Positions 7,933-17,736 are shown, counted from the first letter of the stretch. The stretch: 64,000 nt of DNA from Pseudomonas farris (GCF_019145235.1 NZ_JAHSTV010000002.1:496001-560000); one strand, 5' to 3'. Program-made: numbers and translations. The notes: a model not told the origin generated them from the sequence alone.

Positions 7933-8229
7933 ATGCCAACGATAAATCCGTTCCCCAAACGCTACCGTTCAATCAAAAGCAGCGTCACCGACTCAAATCC
8001 CTTGGTGATCGACACAGAAGCCAATCCCCAGGACATCCTCGAATCCGCCCTCCAGCGTATCCGAGCCTCCAGCCAGTTACTTGAAACGCTCCATTGCCAA
8101 TGCTTTAAGCATGGCGATGTTCAGGACATTCCGCACATTACCCATGCGCTTTATCTGCTGACTCAGGATGGTTGTGATCTGTTGACGGTTGCACAGCAAA
8201 GGATGATGGGCTGGAAAGCGCCGATCTGA
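7933..8229 (+). CDS. Small Pseudomonas protein (DUF6124/DUF3077-like)
   Basis: A 98-residue soluble protein, MPTINPFPKRYRS... with a C-terminal helical half (ILESALQRIRASSQLLETL, then HALYLLTQDGCDLLTVAQQRM). The layout, with a disordered N-terminus and two helices, resembles the small DUF6124/DUF3077-type proteins that Pseudomonas genomes carry in many copies. Function is unknown. Start ATG 7933 is preferred to 7888, because 7888 lies inside the folded leader RNA. Confidence 0.6.
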   Translation: MPTINPFPKRYRSIKSSVTDSNPLVIDTEANPQDILESALQRIRASSQLLETLHCQCFKHGDVQDIPHITHALYLLTQDGCDLLTVAQQRMMGWKAPI

Positions 8230-8247
8230 AGCTGCACCTTCAAAAAC

Positions 8248-8272
8248 AAGCCTGCCTCCTGTGGGCAGGCTT
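8248..8272. terminator. Bidirectional intrinsic terminator
   Basis: The stem AAGCCTGCC (8248-8256) pairs with GGCAGGCTT (8264-8272). Read on the minus strand it is followed by a T-rich run (8246-8242), which suits the vgrG transcript. On the plus strand the T run is short. Confidence 0.65.
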
Positions 8273-8335
8273 TGAAGCTAGATGTCCGACGGTGAGGTAT
8301 TCAATAGGATGAAGCGCTCATTTCAGGCGTAAAAC

Positions 8336-10300
8336 TTATCTTTTTAAAAGTTGACCCGCGCTCGCGATTGCAGCTGCTAACGGGATCAATGGACCTAATG
8401 CCTGGGTACCTGAACCTGCTCCCGGCCCACCACCAGAATTCACCTTCACCTCAGCCCCGCTAATCGTCACCCCACCCGCATCAATCTTCACAAAGCTCCC
8501 CCCAGCCTTGGCCGTGAGTTCCATGCCACCCTCGACCACCACCTTCTCCCCGGCGTGGTAGTGAATCTCCTGACCCGCCTCAACAAACTGCGCCGTGCCG
8601 ACCTTCACATGCTGGGTCACGCCGACGGTGAGGTGATCGTCCGCCCGCGCTTCGGTCTTGCGGTCCAGGTGGGTGAGGCGATGCTCTTCCACTTTGAACT
8701 CACTAAAGACATTCGCTTCAACGGTGTCATGCCGTTCATTACCGACGCGAATTTTCTGGTCGTGCTCGATGTTTTCATCCCAGTCGCGCTGGGCGTGCAG
8801 GTAGATCTGTTCCGCGCCTTTCTTGTCTTCGATGCGGAACTCGTTGTAGCCCTTGCCGCCCGGTGAACTCAGGGTTTTGAAGGTGCTGCGGGTTTTGTTC
8901 GCCGGTAGGTCGTAGGGGACGACGTTTCCCTTGTGGTACAGACAGCCGGTGATCAGCGGTTGATCCGGGTCGCCTTCGAGGAAGGTGACGAGCACTTCCA
9001 TGCCGACTCTCGGGATGGCGATGCCGCCGTAGGCGTTGCCGGCCCATCTGGTGGCGACGCGCAGCCAGCAGCTGCTGGTGTCGTCGCCCTGGCCGTCGCG
9101 GTCCCAGTGGAACTGCACTTTGACGCGGCCGTATTGGTCGCAGTGGATTTCTTCCCCCGGCGGGCCGGTGACGATGGCAGTCTGGCTGCCCAATACTTTG
9201 GGTTTCGGGTGTTCCAGGGTCGGGCGGAAATGCGCGTCCCACGGGGTGGCGAGGAAGCGGTTGCGGTAACCCTGCTGGAAGTCATCCTTATTGTCGGTGA
9301 CGTCGCTGGTGATGTTCTCGCCGAGCACTTGTGGCTGCTTGCCTTCGTGGACGATTTCCAGCAGCAGCCAAAGGTCGTTCCACTCGGCGCGCGGGTGATC
9401 ACTCAGGACCATGAAGTGGCCGCTGACCAGGGTCGGTTCGTCGCCTTTGCCTTCGGCCAACTGGTAGTCGCTGCGATGGCGTTCCAGGGCGCGGGTCGCC
9501 AGTTGCTTGCCGCGCGCGCGGTCGGTGAAGCGGCCGGGGTAGTCGTAGTCTTCGAGGTCCGGGGCGAATCCGCTTTTGGCGGTGCCTTCAGGCAGCCGTC
9601 GTGGTTTTTCGAAGTCGTAGTCGCGACGGCTGACGCGGGTGGTACGGGTTTCCAGGCGCAGGTTGAAGCGCTTGATCACCGGTTTTTTGGCGGCCATGCC
9701 GGAGTCTTGCTGGTAGCTCACCGGCGCGAGTTTGCGGAACACCGTCTGGTCATCACCGAACACCAGTTTGTGGCCGCTGGTCGAGTGCTGGAAGTGGAAG
9801 TGAATGCCTTCCTCTTCGCACAGGCGCTGGATGAAGTGCAGGTCGGATTCGTCGTATTGCACGCAGTACACGCGCTCGGGGTAGATCGCGCCGAGCTGGA
9901 AGCTGTAGGCGTCGGCCAGAATGCCTCGCGCCTCAAGCACCTGGGCGATGATCTTCGGTACAGTTAAATGCTGGAAAATCTGCTGGTCGTGGTTGTGCCG
10001 CAAATAGGCCAGTTGCGGCACCAAGCTGATGCTGTAGCGGGTCAGACTTTTGCCGGAATCGCCTTGCTCGATGCGGTAGACCAAACCATGGATCTTGCCC
10101 TGGCCAGTGGCGCCGAAGGTCAGGCAACCGGGCTTGTGCAGCAGCTCTTCGAGTTTCAGGTCGGGGCGGGCGCTGACCAGTTCGATGTCGAAACAGAACG
10201 GCTGGTTGAGGGCTTCGCGGCCGACGAAGCTGAGGACCTGCAGGTCGACGGAAACGCCTTCGAGCGTGAGGGAGATATGGGTTGCGTTTGCGTCCAGCAT
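8336..10300 (-). CDS. vgrG: Type VI secretion tip protein VgrG (TssI), orphan
   Basis: A 654-residue spike protein. The N-terminal gp27-like hub domain (LEGVSVDLQVLSFVGREALNQPF) runs to about 370, then the OB/gp5-like region (GPPGEEIHCDQYGRVKVQF, SCWLRVATRWAGN, GMEVLVTFLEGDPDQPLITG), and the beta-helical repeats with the DUF2345-like end (LTAKAGGSFVKIDAGGVTISG). It ends in a short hydrophobic tail (ALGPLIPLAAAIASAGQLL) with no recognisable toxin domain. No other T6SS gene, PAAR protein, effector or immunity gene adjoins it, so the machine must be encoded elsewhere. Confidence 0.93.
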   Translation of the reverse strand: MLDANATHISLTLEGVSVDLQVLSFVGREALNQPFCFDIELVSARPDLKLEELLHKPGCLTFGATGQGKIHGLVYRIEQGDSGKSLTRYSISLVPQLAYLRHNHDQQIFQHLTVPKIIAQVLEARGILADAYSFQLGAIYPERVYCVQYDESDLHFIQRLCEEEGIHFHFQHSTSGHKLVFGDDQTVFRKLAPVSYQQDSGMAAKKPVIKRFNLRLETRTTRVSRRDYDFEKPRRLPEGTAKSGFAPDLEDYDYPGRFTDRARGKQLATRALERHRSDYQLAEGKGDEPTLVSGHFMVLSDHPRAEWNDLWLLLEIVHEGKQPQVLGENITSDVTDNKDDFQQGYRNRFLATPWDAHFRPTLEHPKPKVLGSQTAIVTGPPGEEIHCDQYGRVKVQFHWDRDGQGDDTSSCWLRVATRWAGNAYGGIAIPRVGMEVLVTFLEGDPDQPLITGCLYHKGNVVPYDLPANKTRSTFKTLSSPGGKGYNEFRIEDKKGAEQIYLHAQRDWDENIEHDQKIRVGNERHDTVEANVFSEFKVEEHRLTHLDRKTEARADDHLTVGVTQHVKVGTAQFVEAGQEIHYHAGEKVVVEGGMELTAKAGGSFVKIDAGGVTISGAEVKVNSGGGPGAGSGTQALGPLIPLAAAIASAGQLLKR

Positions 10301-10461
10301 GCCTTGAGTTCCGTCCTTTGAAAAAGCAGGGGCGGATGGTGTAGCATTAAAGTGCCATGATCAAGGTTGAAATGCCGTAGGCGGGGAGGGTAAAAAGTAT
10401 AGGGAAAACCCCTAGTTACAGGTTTCTAGTCAATGAATCCTGGCCTTTAACCGTTAGATCG

Positions 10462-10546
10462 TCTTCGCGGGCAAATCGGATCGCCGCACCGCTCGTTCCT
10501 ACGGGATTTGCGCAGATCCCGTAGACGCGAGGCTTGCCCGCGAAGA
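10462..10546. repeat. Inverted REP pair, variant type
   Basis: TCTTCGCGGGCAA (from 10462) is repeated in inverse as TTGCCCGCGAAGA (ending 10546), with an internal hairpin around TACGGGAT/ATCCCGTA. It is a variant of the main REP type in this window and sits just beyond the end of the mtl operon. Confidence 0.8.
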
Positions 10547-10557
10547 GGCCATCACAT

Positions 10558-11502
10558 TCAACGCAACTCTAGCTGCCGCCGATACGGCAAATCAGGCCCG
10601 GTCTTGCTGCAGGTCAACGCCGCAGCACTCACTGCAAACCTGAGCATGGCGTCAATTTGCTCGCGACTCAGCTGTTGCAGACCTTCAACCGAATCCAGCT
10701 GCTGCTCGGTCAACCAGGTAATCAACGCTGCCTGAAACGTATCGCCAGCCCCCACGGTGTCGGCAATTTTCACCGAGCAGGCCGGTACCGACCATGAACC
10801 GTGGGCACGGCTGAACACCGTTGCGCCTTCGCCGCCTCGGGTCAGGAACACCAACTGACAGCGATGCTCCAGCCAGCCTTCGATGACGCGCTGAGGATCT
10901 TGCTCGGGATACAGCAGGCTCAAGTCTTCGTCGCTGACCTTGATCAGATCCGCCAGCTCCACCAGCGTAGCAATCCGCGAGCGCCACAACTCGATGTTCG
11001 GCTCGGGATTCAGGCGCACGTTCGGGTCGAGGCTGATCAGGCGTTTGCCGCTTTCCCGTTGCACCAATGCCAATAACGTATCGGCAATCGGTTGCACCAC
11101 CAGCGAGAACGAGCCGACGTGCAACCCGCGCACTTCAGGCCCCAGCTCTGGCAGATGCGCCAGGCTCAACTGCCGATCAGCGCAGCCTTCGCCACGAAAG
11201 CTGTAATGGGGCGAGCCATTGGCACCGACCGCGACCATCGCCAAGGTGGTTGGCGCGGCAAAGTCCACGAGGTAGTCCGGGCACACACCTTCATCCTGCA
11301 GCACTCGCTGCAAACGGCGGCCGAGGTAATCGGTCGACAGCCCGCCGAACAGCGCGGCGTCCACGCCCAAACGGCGCAAACCTACGGCCACGTTGAACGG
11401 CGAGCCGCCGGCAATTGCCTTGAAATTCACTTTGGATGCCAGGCCACTGGCATCATCTTCGCTGAAGAAATCGAACAGCGCTTCGCCACACACCAAATAC
11501 AT
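10558..11502 (-). CDS. mtlZ: Fructokinase (PfkB family)
   Basis: A 314-residue PfkB-family sugar kinase that phosphorylates the fructose released from mannitol. It has the N-terminal GGSPFNVAVGLRRLG substrate motif and the C-terminal signature VGAGDTFQAAL with its catalytic Asp. It is the last gene of the mtl operon, 13 bp after the xylulokinase, matching the published P. fluorescens order mtlEFGKDYZ. Start ATG 11502 is preceded by an AGAGCGAG-type ribosome site. Confidence 0.92.
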   Translation of the reverse strand: MYLVCGEALFDFFSEDDASGLASKVNFKAIAGGSPFNVAVGLRRLGVDAALFGGLSTDYLGRRLQRVLQDEGVCPDYLVDFAAPTTLAMVAVGANGSPHYSFRGEGCADRQLSLAHLPELGPEVRGLHVGSFSLVVQPIADTLLALVQRESGKRLISLDPNVRLNPEPNIELWRSRIATLVELADLIKVSDEDLSLLYPEQDPQRVIEGWLEHRCQLVFLTRGGEGATVFSRAHGSWSVPACSVKIADTVGAGDTFQAALITWLTEQQLDSVEGLQQLSREQIDAMLRFAVSAAALTCSKTGPDLPYRRQLELR

Positions 11503-11515
11503 AATTGCTCGCTCT

Positions 11516-13012
11516 TTAAAGGGTTGCGACATGCTGTTGATAGCGTTCGTAGGCCTGCTGACAGGCCACCACATTTTCTGCAATCGGCAATGTTTCACTG
11601 GCCAGATCGAGCTTCACGCAGCGCTCGCACAAATCCGCCAGGCTGTCTTCGTGACCGTTTGCCCAGGATTTGCACCACGCCGCCTGAATCGCTGCGCCGA
11701 GGGCCGCTGCCTCGCTTTGTTCGGTACAAATCACTGGCGTATTCATGATGTCAGCGACGATCTGTCGCCACACCGGGCTCTTTGAGCCGCCGCCGATCAG
11801 GCAGATGCTGCGGCTTTGTAAGCCATTCTGGCGCAACAAGTCTAGCCCGTAACGTAAACCGAAGGTGGTGCCTTCCACCACGGCGCGGCACAGGTTGGCC
11901 CGGGTCAGGTTGGTCATGGTCAGCCCCAGCAGGCTGCCGCTGGCATGGGGCAGGGCGGGGACGCGTTCGCCATTGAGGAACGGCAGCATGCACACACCGT
12001 CGGCACCGATCGGCGCTTGCGCGACCAAGGCGTTGAACGCTTCGATATCCAATTCGAACAACTCGCGAATCGCGCCGGTTGCGTTGGTCAGGTTCATCGT
12101 GCAGATCAATGGCAGCCAGCCGCCGCTGGAGGAGCAGAACGTCGCGACCGAGGCATCCGGGCTGACGTTCGCTTGTTCGGCATAGGCGTAAACCGTTCCC
12201 GAGGAGCCGAGGCTCATGGTGATCGCGCCGGGCTTTATATTGCCGGTGCCGATGGCGCCCATCATGTTGTCGCCGCCACCGCTGGAGACCAGCGCCTTGG
12301 GGTTGATGCCGAGGTGCTCGGCGATACTCGGCAGGATTGTGCCAACCGGTTGGTGGGCATCGATCAGCTCCGGAAGTGCGGCTTGCAGGCGTCCGGTGGG
12401 GTCGATGTCGCGCAGCAGTTGCAAGTCCCACTGGCGGGTGCGCACGTTGAAATAACCGGTGCCCGAGGCATCACCATACTCGCTGCAACTACGGCCGGTG
12501 AGCCAGTAGTTGAGATAGTCATGGGGCAGCAGAATGCGGGCGATTCGGGCGAATACCTCCGGGTGTTGTTCTTTGGTCCAGAGCAGTTTGGACACGGTGT
12601 AACCCGGCGCGATGACGATGCCGAGGCGTTCCAGTGAGCCTTTTTCGCCGCCCAGATGGGCGAGCAAACGGTCGTTCTCCGGCGTGGACTCGGTGTCGCA
12701 CCAAAGCTTGGCCGGTCGCAGCACCTGGCCGTGATCGTCGAGCATTACCAGGCCATGCTGCTGGCCGGAAACACCGATGCCGAGGATCGCCTGACCGTCT
12801 ACCTCCGCAGCGAGCAGTGCGCGGCGGGTGGCCAGGGTAAAGGCTTCCAGCCATTGGGCGGTGTCTTGCTCGCGACGACCGTTGGCGCCGCTGATGAGGC
12901 TGTGGGCGGCGGCGCCCTGACCGAGGACCTGACCGCTGTGCGCGTCGAGGACAACGGCTTTGGTGCCTTGGGTGCCGCAGTCGATGCCGAGGAAAAGTTG
13001 TTGGTTTGCCAT
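11516..13012 (-). CDS. mtlY: Xylulokinase (FGGY family)
   Basis: A 498-residue FGGY carbohydrate kinase that phosphorylates the D-xylulose made from arabitol. It has LGIDCGTQGTKAVVLD at the N-terminus (ATP-binding, ASKHA fold), GVSGQQHG, the catalytic-Asp region GASDAS-like segment CSEYGDASGTGYFNV, and the C-terminal GGGSKSPVWRQIVADI. Start ATG 13012 follows AAGGATC. The upstream in-frame ATG (13075) would translate part of a REP and is rejected. Confidence 0.93.
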   Translation of the reverse strand: MANQQLFLGIDCGTQGTKAVVLDAHSGQVLGQGAAAHSLISGANGRREQDTAQWLEAFTLATRRALLAAEVDGQAILGIGVSGQQHGLVMLDDHGQVLRPAKLWCDTESTPENDRLLAHLGGEKGSLERLGIVIAPGYTVSKLLWTKEQHPEVFARIARILLPHDYLNYWLTGRSCSEYGDASGTGYFNVRTRQWDLQLLRDIDPTGRLQAALPELIDAHQPVGTILPSIAEHLGINPKALVSSGGGDNMMGAIGTGNIKPGAITMSLGSSGTVYAYAEQANVSPDASVATFCSSSGGWLPLICTMNLTNATGAIRELFELDIEAFNALVAQAPIGADGVCMLPFLNGERVPALPHASGSLLGLTMTNLTRANLCRAVVEGTTFGLRYGLDLLRQNGLQSRSICLIGGGSKSPVWRQIVADIMNTPVICTEQSEAAALGAAIQAAWCKSWANGHEDSLADLCERCVKLDLASETLPIAENVVACQQAYERYQQHVATL

Positions 13013-13052
13013 GGAAGATCCTTGGTGTGTCAGGTCGATCTCGGTGAACCCA

Positions 13053-13145
13053 TTCGCGAGCAAGCCCGCTCCCACATTGGATTGTTGTCGAACACAAAAT
13101 CTGTGTTCGCTGAAGATCTACTGTGGGAGCGGGCTTGCTCGCGAA
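13053..13145. repeat. Inverted REP pair inside the mtl operon
   Basis: TTCGCGAGCAAGCCCGCTCC... (from 13053) and its inverse (13122-13145) lie between mtlD and mtlY. The position could stabilise the upstream mRNA or weaken expression of mtlY and mtlZ. Confidence 0.9.
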
Positions 13146-13170
13146 GACGGCAGCAGGTTAGCCACCATTC

Positions 13171-14643
13171 TTACGCCAGAACCCGCTCCAGCGTCCGCGT
13201 CACCCCAACATCCCGCAAGCTGTTACAGCACCACTCAAACGCCGCCACAAACTCGGCTGAACGCGGGATCGCCGTCCCGAAAATCTCCTCAACCTCCAAC
13301 ATTCGTTGAGTGATCAACACATCATCGGCCACCAGCGCCTGACAGAACGCCGCCCGTGGATCCGGAATTGCGTAGGTCTGGCCATTCTCATCCACGCCTT
13401 TGAGGTACAGCGCCCACGCCGCCACCACCAGCGCCGCACGCTTGGTCTCCTGCCCATCGGCAATCAAGCGGTTGATGGTCGGCACGGTGAACTTCGGAAA
13501 CTTCGACGAGCCATCCGAACACACTCGCTCCAACTGATCGGCAATCGCTTGGTTGGAGAAGCGCGCCACCAGGGTGTTTTTGTACTCGGTCAGGTCGATC
13601 CCCGGCACCGGCGCCAGTTGCGGCGTCACGTCCAGGTCCATGTAGGCGCGCATGTAGCGCACGAACAGCGGGTCGTTCATGGTTTCGTGAACGAAGCGAT
13701 AACCTTTCAAAAAGCCCAGATAGGTCAGAGCCAGATGGCTGCCGTTGAGCAGTTTGATCTTCATCTCTTCGTAAGGCGTGACGTCGTCGGTGAACTGCAC
13801 GCCGACCTTTTCCCAGGCCGGGCGGCCGTTGACGAATTTGTCTTCCAGCACCCACTGCACAAACGGTTCGCAGACCACCGGCCAAGCGTCATCGACCGCA
13901 TGTTTGTCGGCCAGTTGCAGGCGATGCTCGGTGCTGGTCATCGGCGTGATGCGGTCGACCATGGCGTTGGGGAAGCTGACATGGCGCTCGATCCAGTCGC
14001 GCAGATCGGCGTCGCGCAGGGCGGCGAATGCCAGCAGGGCTTTACGGGTCACGGCGCCGTTGTGCGGCAAGTTATCGCAAGACATCAGCGTGAACGCGGG
14101 CGTACCGGCTGCGCGCCGTTTGGCCAGTGCGGCGCAGAGGAAACCGAACACGGTTTTCGGCGCGTTCGGGTGAGCCAGATCATGCTGGATCTGCGGCAGG
14201 TGCGCCATGAACTCGCCGTTGCTGTCGTCGATGCAATAGCCGCCTTCGGTGATGGTCAGCGAGACGATGCGGATGTCTGGATCGGCGAGTTTGTCGATCA
14301 GCGCCTCGGCACTGTCTTCGGCCAGCAGCATGTCGCGGATGGCCCCGATGACCCGCACTTCGGCGTCATCGGCATCGCCGAGTTCGAACAGGGTAAACAG
14401 ATAATCCTGCTCTTTGAGGTCGTCCCGGGCGCGGCGGTCCTCGGCGCGCAGGCCGACCCCGCAAATCGCCCAGTCCAGCGCTTCGCCGGTATTCATCAAG
14501 GCATCGGTGTAGTACGCCTGATGCGCGCGGTGGAAACCGCCGACGCCAATGTGCGCGATGCCTTGGCGTGTATCGCTCAGGCTGTAGGCGGGCAGGGCCA
14601 CCTCGGGGGCGAGGCGGTTGAGGTTCTGTTTATTCAGTTTCAT
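13171..14643 (-). CDS. mtlD: Mannitol 2-dehydrogenase
   Basis: A 490-residue polyol dehydrogenase of the long-chain mannitol dehydrogenase family. It oxidises mannitol to fructose and arabitol to xylulose with NAD. Visible features are the N-terminal nucleotide-binding start IAHIGVGGFHRAHQAYY, SLTITEGGY, and the catalytic region MKIKLLNGSHLALTYLG containing the Lys/Asn/His set of the family. Length is as expected (about 493). Fifth gene of the operon, 14 bp after mtlK. Confidence 0.95.
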   Translation of the reverse strand: MKLNKQNLNRLAPEVALPAYSLSDTRQGIAHIGVGGFHRAHQAYYTDALMNTGEALDWAICGVGLRAEDRRARDDLKEQDYLFTLFELGDADDAEVRVIGAIRDMLLAEDSAEALIDKLADPDIRIVSLTITEGGYCIDDSNGEFMAHLPQIQHDLAHPNAPKTVFGFLCAALAKRRAAGTPAFTLMSCDNLPHNGAVTRKALLAFAALRDADLRDWIERHVSFPNAMVDRITPMTSTEHRLQLADKHAVDDAWPVVCEPFVQWVLEDKFVNGRPAWEKVGVQFTDDVTPYEEMKIKLLNGSHLALTYLGFLKGYRFVHETMNDPLFVRYMRAYMDLDVTPQLAPVPGIDLTEYKNTLVARFSNQAIADQLERVCSDGSSKFPKFTVPTINRLIADGQETKRAALVVAAWALYLKGVDENGQTYAIPDPRAAFCQALVADDVLITQRMLEVEEIFGTAIPRSAEFVAAFEWCCNSLRDVGVTRTLERVLA

Positions 14644-14657
14644 CGCATGCTCTCGAA

Positions 14658-15761
14658 TCAGGCTGCGGCGCGCAGTGGGCGGGTCAGCGCCACGCCGTCG
14701 GCATCGAATAAATGGCAGTGTTCAGCATCCAGGTGCAGGCTCAGGGATTCGCCATAACGGCTGGCCAGATCGCCGCGAACGCGCATGGTCAGCGCCTCGC
14801 CGGAAGACGTCAGGACATGGCAGAAAGTGTCGCTGCCCAGACGTTCGCTGACATCGGCAGTGACTTGCAGGGTGCAGTCGCCGGGTTGCGCCAGTTCAAG
14901 ATGTTCCGGACGAATGCCCAAGGTCACCGCACCGCCGACACTCAGGTTCGCCCCGCTCAGCGGCAGGGTGATGCGGGTGCCGGCGTCCAGCAGCACTTCG
15001 CAGCTTTGGCCGTTAACGCGGGTGACTTTGCCCTTGAGGAAGCCCATTTTCGGCGTGCCGAGGAAGCCTGCGACAAACAGGTTGGCCGGCTGGTGATACA
15101 GGTCCAGTGGCGAACCGACTTGCTCGATCTTGCCGCCATTGAGGACGACGACTTTGTCGGCCATGGTCATGGCTTCGACCTGGTCGTGGGTCACGTAGAT
15201 CATCGTGGCTTGCAGTTCCTTGTGCAGGCGCAACAGTTCCAGGCGCATCTGCACCCGCAGGGCGGCGTCGAGGTTGGACAGTGGTTCGTCGAACAGGAAT
15301 ATTTTCGGGTTGCGCACGATCGCCCGGCCGATCGCCACGCGTTGACGCTGACCACCGGACAGTTGCTTCGGCTTGCGCTCCAGCATCGGCCCGAGTTCAA
15401 GGATGCGCGCCGCTTCGCCGACTTTTTTCTCGACTTCGGCTTTCGCCACACCGGCCAGGTCCAGAGCGAACGACATGTTTTTGCGCACGCTCATGTGCGG
15501 GTACAGGGCGTAGGTCTGGAACACCATCGCCAGGTCGCGCTTGGCCGGGCTGACTTCGGTGATGTCGCGGCCATCCAGTTCGATGGTGCCGCCGCTGACC
15601 TCTTCAAGACCCGCGATCAACCGCAGCAGGGTGGATTTACCGCAGCCCGACGGGCCGACGAACACCACGAATTCCTTGTCATTCACTTCGAGGTCGATGC
15701 CTTTGATGATGGAAAAACCTTCGAAGCCTTTTTGCAGATTTTTGATTTTCAGGTTGGCCAT
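14658..15761 (-). CDS. mtlK: Polyol ABC transporter, ATPase
   Basis: A 367-residue ATP-binding subunit of the CUT1 sugar-transporter type (MalK/UgpC-like). It has Walker [10 protein letters not shown], the Q-loop, the signature [14 protein letters not shown], Walker [13 protein letters not shown] and the H-loop THD, then a C-terminal OB/TOBE regulatory domain (from about 235). It energises uptake of mannitol and related polyols with mtlF and mtlG. It overlaps no neighbour; 32 bp separate it from mtlG. Confidence 0.95.
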   Translation of the reverse strand: MANLKIKNLQKGFEGFSIIKGIDLEVNDKEFVVFVGPSGCGKSTLLRLIAGLEEVSGGTIELDGRDITEVSPAKRDLAMVFQTYALYPHMSVRKNMSFALDLAGVAKAEVEKKVGEAARILELGPMLERKPKQLSGGQRQRVAIGRAIVRNPKIFLFDEPLSNLDAALRVQMRLELLRLHKELQATMIYVTHDQVEAMTMADKVVVLNGGKIEQVGSPLDLYHQPANLFVAGFLGTPKMGFLKGKVTRVNGQSCEVLLDAGTRITLPLSGANLSVGGAVTLGIRPEHLELAQPGDCTLQVTADVSERLGSDTFCHVLTSSGEALTMRVRGDLASRYGESLSLHLDAEHCHLFDADGVALTRPLRAAA

Positions 15762-15793
15762 GATGGCGCTCCTTTGTGCTTATTCTTTGAGGG

Positions 15794-16624
15794 CTATTTC
15801 ACGGCACCGAACGACAGGCCGCGGACCAATTGTTTCTGGCTGATCCAGCCGAAGATCAGGATCGGCGCACAGGCCAGGGTCGACACTGCCGACAACTTGG
15901 CCCAGAACAGACCTTCAGGACTCGAGTACGAGGCGATCAACGCGGTCAGTGGCGCGGCCTGCGACGAGGTCAGGTTCAGCGACCAGAACGCCTCGTTCCA
16001 GCACAGGATCAGCGACAGCAAAACCGTGGAAGCCAGGCCGCCCTTGGCGATCGGCAGTAGCACCCGGACCATTTCCTGCCACAGCGTTGCGCCGTCCAGG
16101 CGTGCGGCTTCGAGGATGTCTTTGGGGATGTCTTTGAAGTAGGTGTAAATCATCCAGACCACGATCGGCAGGTTGATCAGCGTGTAAATCACGATCAGCG
16201 CGATTCGCGTGTCCAGCAGGCCGAAACTCTTGGCCAGCAGGTAGATCGGCATCAGCACGCCCACCGGCGGCAGCATCTTGGTCGAGAGCATCCACAGCAG
16301 CGTGCCTTTGGTGCGCTGGGTTTCATAGAACGCCATCGAGTAGGCCGCCGGCACGGCGATCAGCAGGCACAACGCAGTGGCACTGAAGGAAATCACCACC
16401 GAGTTCCAGGCGAAGCTGAAGTAGTCGCTGCGCTCGTTGATGTGCAGGTAGTTCTCCAGCGTCGGTGTGAAGATGAACTGCGGCGGCGTGGCGAACGCAT
16501 CGATTTCGGTTTTAAAACTGGTCAACACCATCCAGAAGATCGGGAAGAAGATCAGGATCGCGATGGCCCAGGCCAGAGTGCCGAGCAGCAGGCTTTGCAG
16601 GCGGCGGGATTGTTGAAGAGTCAT
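15794..16624 (-). CDS. mtlG: Polyol ABC transporter, permease
   Basis: A 276-residue inner-membrane permease with six predicted membrane segments. It has the EAA loop that contacts the ATPase at EAARLDGATLWQEMVRVLLP. It is of the MalG type (short N-terminus, no large periplasmic loop). Partner of mtlF; 10 bp separate the two genes. Confidence 0.94.
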   Translation of the reverse strand: MTLQQSRRLQSLLLGTLAWAIAILIFFPIFWMVLTSFKTEIDAFATPPQFIFTPTLENYLHINERSDYFSFAWNSVVISFSATALCLLIAVPAAYSMAFYETQRTKGTLLWMLSTKMLPPVGVLMPIYLLAKSFGLLDTRIALIVIYTLINLPIVVWMIYTYFKDIPKDILEAARLDGATLWQEMVRVLLPIAKGGLASTVLLSLILCWNEAFWSLNLTSSQAAPLTALIASYSSPEGLFWAKLSAVSTLACAPILIFGWISQKQLVRGLSFGAVK

Positions 16625-16634
16625 GGCGCAGGCC

Positions 16635-17561
16635 TCAGGCTTTGTCTGTCAGGTTTTTGCCGATCATTCGCACCAGCACGATGGCCGCGACGTTGGCAAT
16701 CAACACCGCGATCAAACCACCGGCGGACGCCATGCCGACGTCGAACTGCACCAGCGCCTGGTTGTAGATCAGGTAGGCGAGGTTGGTCGAGGCGTAGCCG
16801 GGGCCACCGTTGGTGGTGGTGAAGATTTCGGCGAACACCGACAGCAGGAAGATGGTTTCAATCATCACCACCACCGCGATTGGCCGGGCCAGGTGCGGCA
16901 GGGTCAAGTGCCAGAAGATCGCGACCGGACCGGCACCGTCCAGGCGCGCGGCTTCTTTCTGTTCCTGATCGAGGGACTGCATGGCGGTCATCAGGATCAG
17001 GATCGCGAAGGGCAGCCACTGCCACGAGACAATGATGATGATCGACAGCAGCGGGTAGTGCGCCAGCCAGTCCACCGGCTGCGCGCCGAACAGCTTCCAG
17101 ATGTAGGCGAGAATCCCCGAGACCGGGTGAAAGATCAGGTTTTTCCAGATCAGCGCACCGACGGTGGGCATGATGAAGAACGGCGAGATCAACATCACCC
17201 GCACGATGCCGCGACCGAGAAACTCACTGGCCTCCAGCAACGCACTGATCAACACGCCGAACACCACGCTGATCAGCAACACGCTGCCCACCAGCAACAG
17301 GGTGTTGGTGGCGCCAGGCAGAAAGCCCGAGTCGCTCAGAAAGTAGCTGAAGTTCTCCAGCCCCACGAACTGGTTTTCACCGGGGTAGAGCAGGTTGTAG
17401 CGAATCAATGAAAAGTAAACGGTCATGCCCAGCGGCACGATCATCCATAGCAGCAACAACGCTACCGAGGGGCTGACCAGAAACCAGCCGGGGTTGCTCA
17501 ACCGGCTTTTACGCACCGGTTGGGGGATGTCCATGTGAGCTTTGACAGTTGAAATATTCAT
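16635..17561 (-). CDS. mtlF: Polyol ABC transporter, permease
   Basis: A 308-residue inner-membrane permease of the MalF/UgpA type with about six membrane segments and the EAA loop at KEAARLDGAGPVAIFWHLTLP. ATG 17561 is taken as the start; ATG 17534 (MDIPQPVRK) is a second possibility. It is separated from mtlE by a 226-bp gap that carries three REP units. Confidence 0.93.
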   Translation of the reverse strand: MNISTVKAHMDIPQPVRKSRLSNPGWFLVSPSVALLLLWMIVPLGMTVYFSLIRYNLLYPGENQFVGLENFSYFLSDSGFLPGATNTLLLVGSVLLISVVFGVLISALLEASEFLGRGIVRVMLISPFFIMPTVGALIWKNLIFHPVSGILAYIWKLFGAQPVDWLAHYPLLSIIIIVSWQWLPFAILILMTAMQSLDQEQKEAARLDGAGPVAIFWHLTLPHLARPIAVVVMIETIFLLSVFAEIFTTTNGGPGYASTNLAYLIYNQALVQFDVGMASAGGLIAVLIANVAAIVLVRMIGKNLTDKA

Positions 17562-17601
17562 GGCGATAGAACCGATTGGGAACAGACAAATGAAGATCTA
17601 A

Positions 17602-17736
17602 TGTGGGAGCGGGCTTGCTCGCGAAAGCGGTGTTCCAGTCTCTGAAGATGCATCGGATGTACCGGCCTCTTCGCGAGCAAGCCCGCTCCCACATGGATTG
17701 CGTTACACCTGTGGGAGCGTGGCTTGCCCGCGATGG
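17602..17736. repeat. Cluster of three REP units between mtlE and mtlF
   Basis: Units lie at 17602-17626 (plus orientation), 17670-17694 (inverse) and 17710-17736 (a variant with GTGGCTTGCCCGCG). REP hairpins after a binding-protein gene are a known way to stabilise its mRNA relative to the membrane components downstream. Confidence 0.88.

Noticed and set aside
13306..16142. Two plus-strand ORFs of 476-483 codons
   Set aside because: They are antisense to mtlD, mtlK and mtlG, all with firm family motifs.
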